The notes beneath the pieces are model-generated. The model was not told the origin of the DNA, did no database searches, and saw only the letters and a program-made list of their open reading frames with translations. Shown in pieces: positions 17,468-25,892 of a stretch of 52,508 bases of DNA. The stretch comes from Gammaproteobacteria bacterium (GTDB lineage Bacteria; Pseudomonadota; Gammaproteobacteria; Steroidobacterales; Steroidobacteraceae), in the NCBI GenBank assembly GCA_003137095.1, contig PLET01000024.1, forward strand, positions 16,686 through 69,193. The letters run 5' to 3'. The position numbers were made by a program, and so were the translations under genes. The first letter of the stretch is position 1. The number at the start of each line of letters is the position of its first letter.

Positions 17468-17760
17468 GGATTTGTTGTCCTTTTGCACGATGAACTTGAT
17501 CTGTTTGTACCTTACTAGATTTCACGACGCACGCGAGGTTCGAATACCGGGCATTTCTCGATAATGTGACCGAGATCAACATCTTGGCTCCGATACACCG
17601 GGACCCGGCCATCGCCGAGGGATGTTGATGCGAAATCGATCCGAGCGGCGCCACCGGAGTTCTATTATTGACCATAAATTGCCCCAATGGATTCCCTTTC
17701 ATTCACGGCCTCTTATACTTTACATATTCGGTATTCCGGCACTGAGAACTGGTTGGCAAA
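17468..17760. promoter_or_regulatory. Divergent intergenic control region between the carrier-protein operon and the methyltransferase
   Basis: 293 bases, noticeably more AT-rich than the flanking genes. It must hold the promoter of the leftward operon and one for the rightward EPS genes. On the plus strand TATACT at 17714-17719 is a reasonable -10 about 42 bases before the methyltransferase ATG; no good -35 is at standard spacing, which would fit activator dependence. TTGACC at 17669-17674 is too far away to pair with it. No coding frame was found here. Confidence 0.5.
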
Positions 17761-19020
17761 ATGAATGTCAGGCTCGAAACACCGCAGGCCGCGCCGGCCT
17801 GCCGATTCTGCGGCACGCGGATCGCGACCACGTTCGTCGATCTTGGCATGTCGCCGTTCTGCAATACCCTGGTCGAACCGCAGCGGCTGAACGCGATGGA
17901 ACCGTTCTTTCCGCTGCACGCCCGGGTCTGTCATGCGTGTTTCCTGGTGCAGCTAGAGGAGTTCGCCGCGCCGGCGGAGATCTTCAGCGAGTACGCCTAC
18001 TTCTCGTCCTACGCCGACAGCTGGGTAGAGCATGCGCGGCGCTATGCCGCGGCGATGTGCGAGCGGTTCCGGATCGGCGCGCACAGCCTGGTGGTGGAGA
18101 TCGCCAGCAACGACGGCTATCTGTTGCAGCACTTCACCGGCGGCGGCGTCCCGGTGCTCGGCATCGAGCCGGCGGCCAACATCGCCAAGGTGGCGCGCGA
18201 GCGCGGCGTCCGTTGCGATGTGTCCTTCCACGGACGCAGCAACGCGACCCGCATCGTCGCGCAATACGGCCGCGCCGACCTGGTGCTCGGCAACAACGTT
18301 CTGGCGCATGTGCCGGATTTGAACGATTTCGTCGCCGGCATGAAGATCCTGCTCAAGCCGGACGGGGTCATCACCATGGAATTTCCGCATCTGCTGCGGC
18401 TCATGGAGCACAATCAATTCGACACCATTTACCACGAGCACTTCAGCTACTTCTCCCTCATGACGGCCGACAAGGTGTTCACCGCGCACGGCTTGGTGCT
18501 GTTCGACGTGGAGGAACTGCCGACCCACGGCGGCTCGATCAGGATTTATGCGCGGCACGCCGAGGATGCCTCCAAGCCGCGGGGCGCGCGGGTCGGCGAA
18601 CTGCTCGCGCGCGAGCTGGCACTGGGCTTCGACAGAATCGACACCTACCGCCGGTTCGACGAACAGGTCAGGCAGACCAAGCGCAACATCCTGGCCTTTC
18701 TCATCGACTTGAAGCGGGCGGGCAATCAGATCGTCGGCTATGGCGCTCCGGGCAAGGGCAATACGCTGCTCAATTACTGCGGCATTCGCACGGATTTTCT
18801 CGACTACACCGTGGATCGCAATCCCTACAAGCAGGGCAAGTTCACGCCCGGGACGCATATTCCCATCCACGATCCGGCCCGGATCCGCGTCACCAAACCG
18901 GACTATATCTTCATCCTGCCGTGGAATTTGCGCGCCGAGATCACCGAGCAGATGGCGCATGTGCGCGATTGGGGCTGCCGATTCATCATTCCCATCCCCT
19001 CGCCGGAAATTTTGCCGTGA
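17761..19020 (+). CDS. NDP-hexose C-methyltransferase-type SAM methyltransferase with N-terminal zinc domain
   Basis: 419 residues. The three-part architecture of sugar C-methyltransferases (TylCIII/TcaB9 type) is seen: N-terminal zinc-binding domain with Cys-14, Cys-17, Cys-57 and Cys-60 (CRFCG ... CHAC), a SAM-binding Rossmann domain with VVEIASNDGYLL (about 108-119) and NNVLAHVPDL, the catalytic region YHEHFSYFS, and the C-terminal Rossmann-like domain with GYGAPGKGNTLLNYCG. It would add a branch methyl to an NDP-keto-sugar, giving a branched deoxysugar for the EPS. It is the first gene rightward of the intergenic region at 17468-17760. Confidence 0.9.
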   Translation: MNVRLETPQAAPACRFCGTRIATTFVDLGMSPFCNTLVEPQRLNAMEPFFPLHARVCHACFLVQLEEFAAPAEIFSEYAYFSSYADSWVEHARRYAAAMCERFRIGAHSLVVEIASNDGYLLQHFTGGGVPVLGIEPAANIAKVARERGVRCDVSFHGRSNATRIVAQYGRADLVLGNNVLAHVPDLNDFVAGMKILLKPDGVITMEFPHLLRLMEHNQFDTIYHEHFSYFSLMTADKVFTAHGLVLFDVEELPTHGGSIRIYARHAEDASKPRGARVGELLARELALGFDRIDTYRRFDEQVRQTKRNILAFLIDLKRAGNQIVGYGAPGKGNTLLNYCGIRTDFLDYTVDRNPYKQGKFTPGTHIPIHDPARIRVTKPDYIFILPWNLRAEITEQMAHVRDWGCRFIIPIPSPEILP

Positions 19021-19147
19021 GCACGGCCGGCCCCAATATTAAAATTGGCCAAATCCGGGGGACTGAGATAGTACTATGTCGAGTGGGTCTCGCTTGGTTA
19101 AACGCGGAGCGGGCACAATGGAATCAATGACTACGGAGGATAGGAGC

Positions 19148-20035
19148 GTGTTGTTCCGGCGATCGAACTGGCTGCCCAGCTGCTGCATGATGGTATTGGC
19201 GCTTGCCTCGTTGACACAGGGCCATCAGGCAGTGGCTGCGGCGCAGCAGCCACTGCCCGCCGCGGCCGCCAAGCCGGCCGATGCCCAGCAGCCCGCCGCG
19301 GCTGTGCGCCGCTTGCCGCAGTTGGGTCCCGGCGACAGCGTGTCGCTGCAGGTGTTCGGGCAGCCGGACATGACCTCGACGCTGGATGTGGCCGAGGATG
19401 GCACCATCGCGGTGCCGCTGGTGGGTAATGTCCAGGTCAATGGGCTGACGCCGGCGGCTGCCGCGCGGGCCACCGAAAAGGCGCTGGCCGACGGTAAATA
19501 CCTGATCGACCCGCACGTCACCATCACCATCACGCAATCCCGCAACCAAAAGGTCTCGGTGTTGGGCGAAGTGGGTACGCCGGGGCGTTATCCGATTGAT
19601 TCGAATACCACCATCTTCGACCTGCTGGCCCTGGCGGGTGGCGCCCGAGAGACCAGTTCGGATGTTGTTTTTTTGCTACGGCCGGATGCGGACGGCAAGA
19701 TCAACCGGTACCCGATCAGTCTGAAGGGCTTGGGCGACGGCACCAGCGCCATGCCCACCCAATCGCTGCAGGGCGGCGATTCGATATTCGTGCCGCGGGC
19801 CCCGCAATTCTATATTTTCGGCGAGGTGGCCCAGCCGAACATGTACCGCATCGAGCCCGGCATGACCATCGTGCAGGCCATTGCCCGGGCGGGCGGCGTG
19901 ACGGTGCGCGGCAGCCGCAATCGATTTGAAGTCAAACGCAAGGATCCCAACGGCGTGGAGCACGTCGTGAAGTCCAAGCTGTCGGATCTGGTCCAGCCGA
20001 ACGATGTGATTCGCGTCAAAGAGAGCATCTTTTGA
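19148..20035 (+). CDS. Polysaccharide export protein (Wza/EpsE-like)
   Basis: 295 residues from GTG 19148, which has GGAGG eight bases upstream and directly opens a signal peptide (VLFRRSNWLPSCC, hydrophobic core, QAVAAA). In-frame ATGs at 19118 and 19127 would add a polar leader. Poly_export domain: LGPGDSVSLQVFGQPDM to HVTITI; then SLBB domains (KVSVLGEVGTPGRYPI and FYIFGEVAQPNMYRIEPGMT). It forms or lines the periplasmic/outer-membrane exit channel. No lipobox Cys at a standard position, unlike Wza. It is followed by the GumC-like gene with a TTGA stop/start overlap. Confidence 0.9.
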   Translation: MLFRRSNWLPSCCMMVLALASLTQGHQAVAAAQQPLPAAAAKPADAQQPAAAVRRLPQLGPGDSVSLQVFGQPDMTSTLDVAEDGTIAVPLVGNVQVNGLTPAAAARATEKALADGKYLIDPHVTITITQSRNQKVSVLGEVGTPGRYPIDSNTTIFDLLALAGGARETSSDVVFLLRPDADGKINRYPISLKGLGDGTSAMPTQSLQGGDSIFVPRAPQFYIFGEVAQPNMYRIEPGMTIVQAIARAGGVTVRGSRNRFEVKRKDPNGVEHVVKSKLSDLVQPNDVIRVKESIF

Positions 20036-21498
20036 GATATCAACGCAATTTGCCGGTCCTGTCGGTGGCGGTCCCGACCGAATCGGTGGAATACGAATCC
20101 GCACCGCAGCGTGAAGAGCCCCTGGGGCTGTCCTTGCAGCAGATCTATGCCATGGTCTGGGCGCATCGCCGGCTCACCCTGATCATCATGCTGGCCGTGG
20201 TGCTGCCGACCGCGCTCGCGGTGAAGTTCCTGCTGCACAAGACCTATACGGCCACCGCCACGTTGATGGTCAACACCGAGATCACCAATCCGCTGGCGGG
20301 CCGGGACACCAACGATGCGCTGCTCGCCAATTACATGTCGACCCGCGTGCAGCTCATGAAGAGCTCCGAAGTGCTGATGCCGGTCATCCAGAAGTTGAAG
20401 CTCACCCAGGACAAGGACTATCTGGCCGGCTTCAACGGCGAACCCAATGCGTTGCCGGATTATGTCAAGGATGGCTTGGCCGACAACCTGGTCATCGAGC
20501 AAGGTGCGCTCGGCAGCCAGTTGCTCAACGTGACCGCGTCGGCGCGCGATCCGGTCAAGGCCGCGCAAATCGCCAATACGGTGTCGGAAATCTATGCCGA
20601 TCAGGAGCTGCGCCGCCAATCCGGGCCGGCCACCGAACGGGCGATGCGCTACTCGCAGGAGCTGGCTGAACTCAAGGCCAAGGTGAGCGCCGCCCAGGAA
20701 CAGGTCACCGCGTTCCGCCAGCGTACGGGCGTCACCACGGATTTCACGGCGCAAAACAGCAATCAGAACGATGTCGAAGCGGCGCTGCTCGCCACCATGG
20801 AGCAGCGCTACCAGGACACCCAGAGTCAGCGTCGCGCCGCGGAGGTCAAGGCGGTGGCGGACCAGTCGGTCAACAACGGCTACATGTCCTCCGGCACGGT
20901 CAACACCCTGAAGGCGAATCTGGCCTCGCTCGAATCGCAGCTGGCTCAATTGAGCACCACCCTCGGGCCGCAGCACCCGAAGGTCATCGAACTGAAATCA
21001 CAGATCGCGGCGACCAGAAAATCCCTCGCCATCGAAATGCAGAGCTATGCCTCCAGCGCCAACTCGGACTTGAGTTCGCTGCGTCAGCTCGAGGCCAAGC
21101 TGAAGGGTGCGGTCGAGGAGCAGCGCCAGAAGGTGCTGAACATGCGTCGTCTGCAGGATGAAGGCGCCAAGTACGTCGTGGAGCTCGAATCGGCGCAATC
21201 GGTGTACAAGCGTGCATTGGACGGCTACGACGAGATCATGTTTGCCGCCGGCGGCCACACCACCAACGTCACCTTCGTCAGTCGCGCGGTGCCCCCGCTC
21301 AAGGCCGCCAAACCCAACAAGGTCGCCATCTTCCTGATGAGCATCGTCGGCGGTCTAGGCCTCGGGCTCGTGCTGCCCACGCTCTATGAGCTGTTCTTCC
21401 AGCGGCGCGTGCGCTGCGCCGACGATCTGGAGCGCGCCTTCGCCATTCCGGTTCTGGTCGAGCTCAGTGAGATCCCGTCGCTGTCGGGTGCCGTGTGA
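20032..21498 (+). CDS. Chain-length determinant / GumC-like polysaccharide co-polymerase
   Basis: 488 residues from a TTG that overlaps the previous stop; no ATG precedes the Wzz domain. Wzz region LSLQQIYAMVWAHRRLTL with TM1 (about 49-65), then a long periplasmic coiled coil (about 190-370: AELKAKVSAAQEQVTAFRQR, LASLESQLAQLSTTLGPQHP) and TM2 near 425-450. It ends in a short cytoplasmic tail (RRVRCADDLERAFAIPVL). It controls chain length and couples the inner-membrane machinery to the exporter. No kinase domain is fused; the partner kinase is the next gene, reached through a GTGA overlap. Confidence 0.9.
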   Translation: MRYQRNLPVLSVAVPTESVEYESAPQREEPLGLSLQQIYAMVWAHRRLTLIIMLAVVLPTALAVKFLLHKTYTATATLMVNTEITNPLAGRDTNDALLANYMSTRVQLMKSSEVLMPVIQKLKLTQDKDYLAGFNGEPNALPDYVKDGLADNLVIEQGALGSQLLNVTASARDPVKAAQIANTVSEIYADQELRRQSGPATERAMRYSQELAELKAKVSAAQEQVTAFRQRTGVTTDFTAQNSNQNDVEAALLATMEQRYQDTQSQRRAAEVKAVADQSVNNGYMSSGTVNTLKANLASLESQLAQLSTTLGPQHPKVIELKSQIAATRKSLAIEMQSYASSANSDLSSLRQLEAKLKGAVEEQRQKVLNMRRLQDEGAKYVVELESAQSVYKRALDGYDEIMFAAGGHTTNVTFVSRAVPPLKAAKPNKVAIFLMSIVGGLGLGLVLPTLYELFFQRRVRCADDLERAFAIPVLVELSEIPSLSGAV

Positions 21499-22427
21499 AC
21501 GCCGAAGCCATGAATAAGGAAGTTCAACACAACGACACCGAATTGCGGGCGGCGCTGGTCTCGCAATGCCGCCTCTCGCCGGCGGCGCTCGAGACCATCG
21601 CCGAGTCCATGCGCAATTCCACGATGTCGTTCGCCGAAAGCGCGCTCGAGCTCGGATTCGTCACGCAGGAGGATGTCGAGGCCACCCGCGCCTGGTTGAA
21701 GAACTCGAATTCCGACGACAAGGCCGGTCTGGTGGAGTCCGCGATCCGCCGGCTGTCGGAGAACCAGAAGAGCCAATTCGTGGTGCCCTTGGGGGACTCG
21801 GTCCGACCGGGTCCGCAGCTGCTGCTGGCGCGCGATTCCTACAATTCGCGCGACGAGGCGATCCGCGCCCTGCGCACCGAGCTGCTGCTGCGCAATGAGG
21901 CGGGCCGCGCCAACGTCATCTGTCTGGTCAGCCCCTCGAGCGGCGAGGGCCGCTCGCAGCTGTCGGCCGAGCTCGCGATCGCATTTGCGCAGCTCGGCCG
22001 CCGCACCATCCTGGTCGATGCGGACCTGCGGCGCCCGCAACAACACATCCTGTTTCCGGCCGGCAATGAACGCGGTCTCGGCGATGCGTTGATGCGCGGC
22101 GAAAGACCCCATCAGTACCGGGTCGACGGCTTTCCGCAGATGTCGCTGCTGACCGCGGGCATCGTGCCCACCAATCCCCTGGAATTGCTGTCGAGCGGAC
22201 GCTTCGAGCGGTTGTTGACGGATTGGCGCAACAACAACGAGTTCGTGGTCATCGACACGCCGCCGGTCACGCAATACGCCGACGCGCTGGCCGTGGCCAC
22301 CCTCACCGGCCGGGTTCTGGTTGTCACCCGCGCGGAGAAGACCTCCTACAAGGACACCAAGGAAATGCTGCGAAGACTGGCGACCACGCGCGCGCAGATC
22401 CTCGGCGCCGTGATCAGTTATTTTTGA
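21495..22427 (+). CDS. CpsD/CapB/EpsG-type tyrosine-protein kinase partner of the chain-length protein
   Basis: 310 residues from GTG. The N-terminal ~90 residues form a helical domain unlike the kinase core. The P-loop region reads SPSSGEGRSQ with Arg-153 where Lys is usual; I recall GEGRS also in EpsG-type kinases of similar EPS loci, so this may be a subfamily trait. Walker A' ILVDADLRRP and Walker B VVIDTPPV are intact. The C-terminus ends GAVISYF without a tyrosine cluster, so autophosphorylation in the usual Wzc manner is not apparent. Translationally coupled to the GumC-like gene, its likely membrane partner. Confidence 0.88.
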   Translation: MNAEAMNKEVQHNDTELRAALVSQCRLSPAALETIAESMRNSTMSFAESALELGFVTQEDVEATRAWLKNSNSDDKAGLVESAIRRLSENQKSQFVVPLGDSVRPGPQLLLARDSYNSRDEAIRALRTELLLRNEAGRANVICLVSPSSGEGRSQLSAELAIAFAQLGRRTILVDADLRRPQQHILFPAGNERGLGDALMRGERPHQYRVDGFPQMSLLTAGIVPTNPLELLSSGRFERLLTDWRNNNEFVVIDTPPVTQYADALAVATLTGRVLVVTRAEKTSYKDTKEMLRRLATTRAQILGAVISYF

Positions 22428-22447
22428 ATAACGAGCGCCGATCGCTC

Positions 22448-23356
22448 ATGCAATTCAGCATTTGCATCGCGACCTACCGTCGGCCCGAACGGCTTCGTTC
22501 ACTGCTCGACGACCTCCTTCAGCAGCAATGCCGGCCCGCGGAAGTCATCGTGGTCGACAATGATGCCGCCGGCAGTGCACGCGCCGTCGTGCAGTCCAGG
22601 CTGGAAGCGGGCACATCCTTCCCCATTCATTATGCGATTCAGCCGGAGCGCAACATCGCCCTGACGCGCAACCGCACGGTGGAGCTGTGCAGCGGCGAGT
22701 GGATCGCCTTCATCGATGACGACGAACGCGCGCCGCCGCCGTGGCTGCGGCAGCTGGCCGAGGCCGCCGCGGCGCACGGCGCGGACGGTGTGCTCGGTCC
22801 GGTGGTGCCGGAGGTGCCGGGCGATGCGCCCGCCTGGATCCGCCGCGGCCGCTTCTACGATTTCCCGCGCCTGTCGACCGGCGAGGTCGTGCCCTTGAAC
22901 CGGATGCGCTTTGGCAACGTGCTGCTGCGCGGCGAGCGGCTGCGCGCCGAGCCGGGGCCGTTCGACGTCGGCTACGGGCTGACGACGGGCGAGGACGCCG
23001 ATCTGCTGATCCGCCTGGTGCACAAGGGGGCGCGCATCGTGTGGTGCGACGAGGCCGTGGTGATCGAGCCGGTCGAGCCGGCCCGGTTGTCGCTGCGCTG
23101 GCTGCTGCAGCGTGCGGTGAGCGGTGGACAGGAGTTCGCCCGCAAGACGGTGTCCGGCCGTTACGGCCCGATCAGCGCCAGCGGACGCCTGAGTCTGATT
23201 GCACGCGCACTGGCGCAGCTCGCCGTGGCCTTGTCGCTCGCCGCGCTGTCCTGGCCGCTCGGCCGCCAGCATGCGGCGAAGTGGCTGGTCAAGGCCTCCG
23301 CCAATCTCGGCAAGCTGTCCATCTTCTGGGGCTGGCGTTACAGCGAATATGCGTAG
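22448..23356 (+). CDS. Glycosyltransferase family 2
   Basis: 302 residues. GT-A fold: ICIATYRRPERLRSLLDDLL, VIVVDNDAAGSAR, NIALTRNRTVEL and the metal-binding IAFIDDDERAPP near residues 88-99; acceptor region GEDADLLIRL. The C-terminal part has one or two hydrophobic helices (ALAQLAVALSLAALSW) that would anchor it to the inner membrane. It adds a sugar to the lipid-linked EPS repeat; the sugar cannot be told from sequence. It lies 20 bases after the kinase gene and 6 before the next transferase. Confidence 0.9.
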   Translation: MQFSICIATYRRPERLRSLLDDLLQQQCRPAEVIVVDNDAAGSARAVVQSRLEAGTSFPIHYAIQPERNIALTRNRTVELCSGEWIAFIDDDERAPPPWLRQLAEAAAAHGADGVLGPVVPEVPGDAPAWIRRGRFYDFPRLSTGEVVPLNRMRFGNVLLRGERLRAEPGPFDVGYGLTTGEDADLLIRLVHKGARIVWCDEAVVIEPVEPARLSLRWLLQRAVSGGQEFARKTVSGRYGPISASGRLSLIARALAQLAVALSLAALSWPLGRQHAAKWLVKASANLGKLSIFWGWRYSEYA

Positions 23357-23362
23357 CATCCG

Positions 23363-24547
23363 ATGACCGCAGCCTGGATCGCGATCCTCGTGGTGTTGGC
23401 TGTGCCCGCCGTGGGCGCCTGCGCCTATCTGCTGCTGGCGACGCTGCTGTCCGCGAAGCTCAGGCCACCGGCGGGATCCTCGCGCAGCCTGCGCTTCGAT
23501 GTGATCATTCCGGCGCACAACGAGGTGTCGATCATCCAGCGTTCCGTGACCAGCGCCCGCCGTGTCGACTGGCCCGCCGACCGGTTCAATGTGATGGTGG
23601 TCGCCGACAATTGCACCGACGCCACGGCCGCGGTGGCGCGCGCCGCCGGCGCCGAGGTGATCGAGCGCTTCAACCTCGAGCAGCGCGGCAAGGGCTACGC
23701 GCTCGACTTCGCGTTCCGCAAGAGCCGCGAAAAGGGCTGGTCCGACGCGGTCGTCGTCATCGATGCGGATGCCGAGGTGTCCGCGAATCTGCTGGAGGCC
23801 TTCGCCGCACGCATCGAGAAGGGTGCGCAGGCCGTGCAGGCGCATTACGGCGTGCTCAATCCCATGACCTCGTGGCGCACGCGCCTGATCACCATCGCCA
23901 AGGCGGCCGTCCATATCGTGCGCTCGCGCGCGCGCGAGCGGCTGCGCGTGTCGTGCGGCATCCGCGGCAACGGCTGGTGCCTCACCCATCAGATGCTGCT
24001 GCGCGTGCCGTACCGGGCGTTTTCGCTCACCGAGGATCTGGAATACGGCATCGACCTCGGATTGGCCGGCTGCCGCGTCGAATATGCGGACGAGGCGCAC
24101 TCGGATGCGGACATGGTCTCCGGCGAGCAGGCCGCCGGAAAGCAGCGCCAGCGATGGGAGGACGGCCGCTTTCAGCTGATCCGATCCAAGAGCCTGCCGC
24201 TGCTGGCGGCGGCGGTACGCCAGCGCTCCCGAATCTGCCTCGATCTGGCGCTCGACCTGCTGGTGCTGCCGCTGTCGTATGTGGCGCTCAACGTCGTGCT
24301 GTTCGTGCTGGCGGCGGCTCTGGCCGCGCACTGGAACCACTCCCTGCAGTACTGGCTGTGGATCGCGCTCGCTTGCACCGCGAGCTTGGTGCTGTACGTG
24401 ATGCGCGGCTGGCAGCTCAGCGGGGTCGGTGCGCAGGGGCTGCTCGACCTGGGGCGGGCTCCGGGGTTCCTGATCTGGAAAATCATGCTGATGCTCCGCC
24501 GCGGCAAAGCCGGCGAATGGGTCCGCACCGATCGCGAGAAGTCCTAG
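23363..24547 (+). CDS. Membrane glycosyltransferase family 2
   Basis: 394 residues. TM1 at the N-terminus (about 5-29), GT2 domain with DVIIPAHNEVSIIQRSV, VVADNCTDAT, metal site VVIDADAEV, the TEDLEYGIDL acceptor site and QRQRW product motif, as in processive or cellulose-synthase-like GT2 enzymes; two or three C-terminal helices (about 300-360). The QxxRW-type motif raises the possibility of adding several residues. Its stop TAG shares its last base with the GTG of the flippase gene. Confidence 0.88.
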   Translation: MTAAWIAILVVLAVPAVGACAYLLLATLLSAKLRPPAGSSRSLRFDVIIPAHNEVSIIQRSVTSARRVDWPADRFNVMVVADNCTDATAAVARAAGAEVIERFNLEQRGKGYALDFAFRKSREKGWSDAVVVIDADAEVSANLLEAFAARIEKGAQAVQAHYGVLNPMTSWRTRLITIAKAAVHIVRSRARERLRVSCGIRGNGWCLTHQMLLRVPYRAFSLTEDLEYGIDLGLAGCRVEYADEAHSDADMVSGEQAAGKQRQRWEDGRFQLIRSKSLPLLAAAVRQRSRICLDLALDLLVLPLSYVALNVVLFVLAAALAAHWNHSLQYWLWIALACTASLVLYVMRGWQLSGVGAQGLLDLGRAPGFLIWKIMLMLRRGKAGEWVRTDREKS

Positions 24548-25842
24548 TGGGGCCCGGTTTGGGCCGTGGCGCGGCGTTCGTCCGCCTGTTCAGCAGCGCC
24601 ATCATCATGCAGGGCCTGCTGTCGGCCGCCAATCTGTTCGTCGGCCTGGTGCTCATCCGGCGCACCAACGACGTCGAATACGGCAGCTACGTGCTGGTGA
24701 CGAACGCACTGGCATTGATCACCCTGATGCAGGGGGCCTACATCCAGCCGCCGATGGTCAGCCGCATGTCGCAGGCGGACCGCGCCGGACGCTCCGATCT
24801 GATCGGCGGCCTGTATCGGGAGCAGCGCCGCATCCTGCCCATTCTGGCGGTTACCCTGATTCTCGCCGCCGCGGTGCTCTGGGGCAGCGGGCTGCTGACG
24901 GGCCGTATGATTCTGGTGGTGCTCGCCGCGATCGCGGCGTCGCTGTGCACGCTGTACCGCGAGTTCTTCCGTCTCGTGCTGCTCGCCTACCGGCGGCCGT
25001 TCGACGTGCTCAAGTCCGATTCTCTGTACGTCGTGATGCTGTGCGCCGGCGTGATGCTCGCCACCCTCTCGCCCTGGCCTGCGGCAACCGCGGTGCTCGG
25101 ACTCGCCCTCGCGGCACTCGTCGCCGGCACCATTTCCTCCCGGGTGCTGTGGCGCCACGAGGCGTGGAATCCGCAGGGCGCACCCGGAGTGTTCCGCGCC
25201 ATTGCGCATGTCGGCGGCTGGTCGCTCGCCGGCGCGGCGACCCACTGGGCCTTCAGCCAGGGATACAATTACCTGGTGGCCGGAACGCTCGACGTCGCGG
25301 CCGTCGCGGCCATTGCGGCCACCCGGCTGCTGATGATGCCCGTCAATCTGGTCTCGACGGGCATCGGCACCATGATACTGCCGACCGCCTCGGGCTGGCT
25401 GCAGAAGCACAGCCCCACCAAGGTGCTGCGCCGGATGGTGCTGTTCTCCTCGGCCCTGGCGCTGTTTTCCCTGTGCTACTTCTTCGTGGTCTGGCTGCTG
25501 CGCGACTGGATATTCACGGTCGTCCTCAAGAAGAGTTTCGCGCAGCGCGACGTGCTGCTCATTCTTTGGTCGGCGGTTTTCATCGTGGTCGTGTTCCGCG
25601 ACCAGATGGTGAATTTCGTCGTCGCCCGCGGCCGGCTGCGGGCCCTGTCCAGCCTGACGGCCGCCAGCGCACTGATATCGCTGCTGGTGAGCTATCTGGC
25701 CATGCTTCGGATGGGTGTCACCGGTGCCCTGTGCGGCGTGCTGACGGGCGAGACATGCAACCTCGCCGGCATCATCTTTCTCGCCCTGCGGGAGCGCGAC
25801 TCCACCACGCCGGCAGCGGGTGCGCAGACCGCAAAACCGTAA
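24547..25842 (+). CDS. Oligosaccharide flippase (Wzx/MATE-like)
   Basis: 431 residues from GTG 24547, overlapping the previous stop by one base. The protein is almost wholly hydrophobic with about twelve predicted membrane helices, opening VRLFSSAIIMQGLLSAANLFVG, a typical polysaccharide flippase N-terminus. It would move the lipid-linked repeat across the inner membrane. The open frame extends far upstream (to 22741), but that part is antisense-free shadow of the two glycosyltransferase genes and is not translated. Confidence 0.88.
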   Translation: MGPGLGRGAAFVRLFSSAIIMQGLLSAANLFVGLVLIRRTNDVEYGSYVLVTNALALITLMQGAYIQPPMVSRMSQADRAGRSDLIGGLYREQRRILPILAVTLILAAAVLWGSGLLTGRMILVVLAAIAASLCTLYREFFRLVLLAYRRPFDVLKSDSLYVVMLCAGVMLATLSPWPAATAVLGLALAALVAGTISSRVLWRHEAWNPQGAPGVFRAIAHVGGWSLAGAATHWAFSQGYNYLVAGTLDVAAVAAIAATRLLMMPVNLVSTGIGTMILPTASGWLQKHSPTKVLRRMVLFSSALALFSLCYFFVVWLLRDWIFTVVLKKSFAQRDVLLILWSAVFIVVVFRDQMVNFVVARGRLRALSSLTAASALISLLVSYLAMLRMGVTGALCGVLTGETCNLAGIIFLALRERDSTTPAAGAQTAKP

Positions 25843-25880
25843 CGCGAACCAGGTCAAGGTCGCCCCGGCCGCCGCTCTGA

Positions 25881-25886
25881 CATAAT
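25881..25886 (+). promoter_or_regulatory. Candidate -10 for a leaderless GMC oxidoreductase transcript
   Basis: CATAAT ends six bases before the ATG at 25893. If used, the start of transcription would fall at or next to the ATG, and I see no Shine-Dalgarno sequence there. No good -35 is visible, so this is tentative. Confidence 0.3.
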
Positions 25887-25892
25887 CCACGC

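Noticed and set aside
17680..17694. Possible sigma-54 promoter (TTGCCCC region)
   Set aside because: It lacks the GG/GC pair with correct spacing, so it is not a credible -24/-12 promoter.
22741..24546. Long open frame upstream of the flippase, making a 1033-residue protein
   Set aside because: This stretch overlaps two complete glycosyltransferase genes in another frame and its translation is Arg/Ala/Gly-rich noise; only the part from GTG 24547 encodes a membrane protein.
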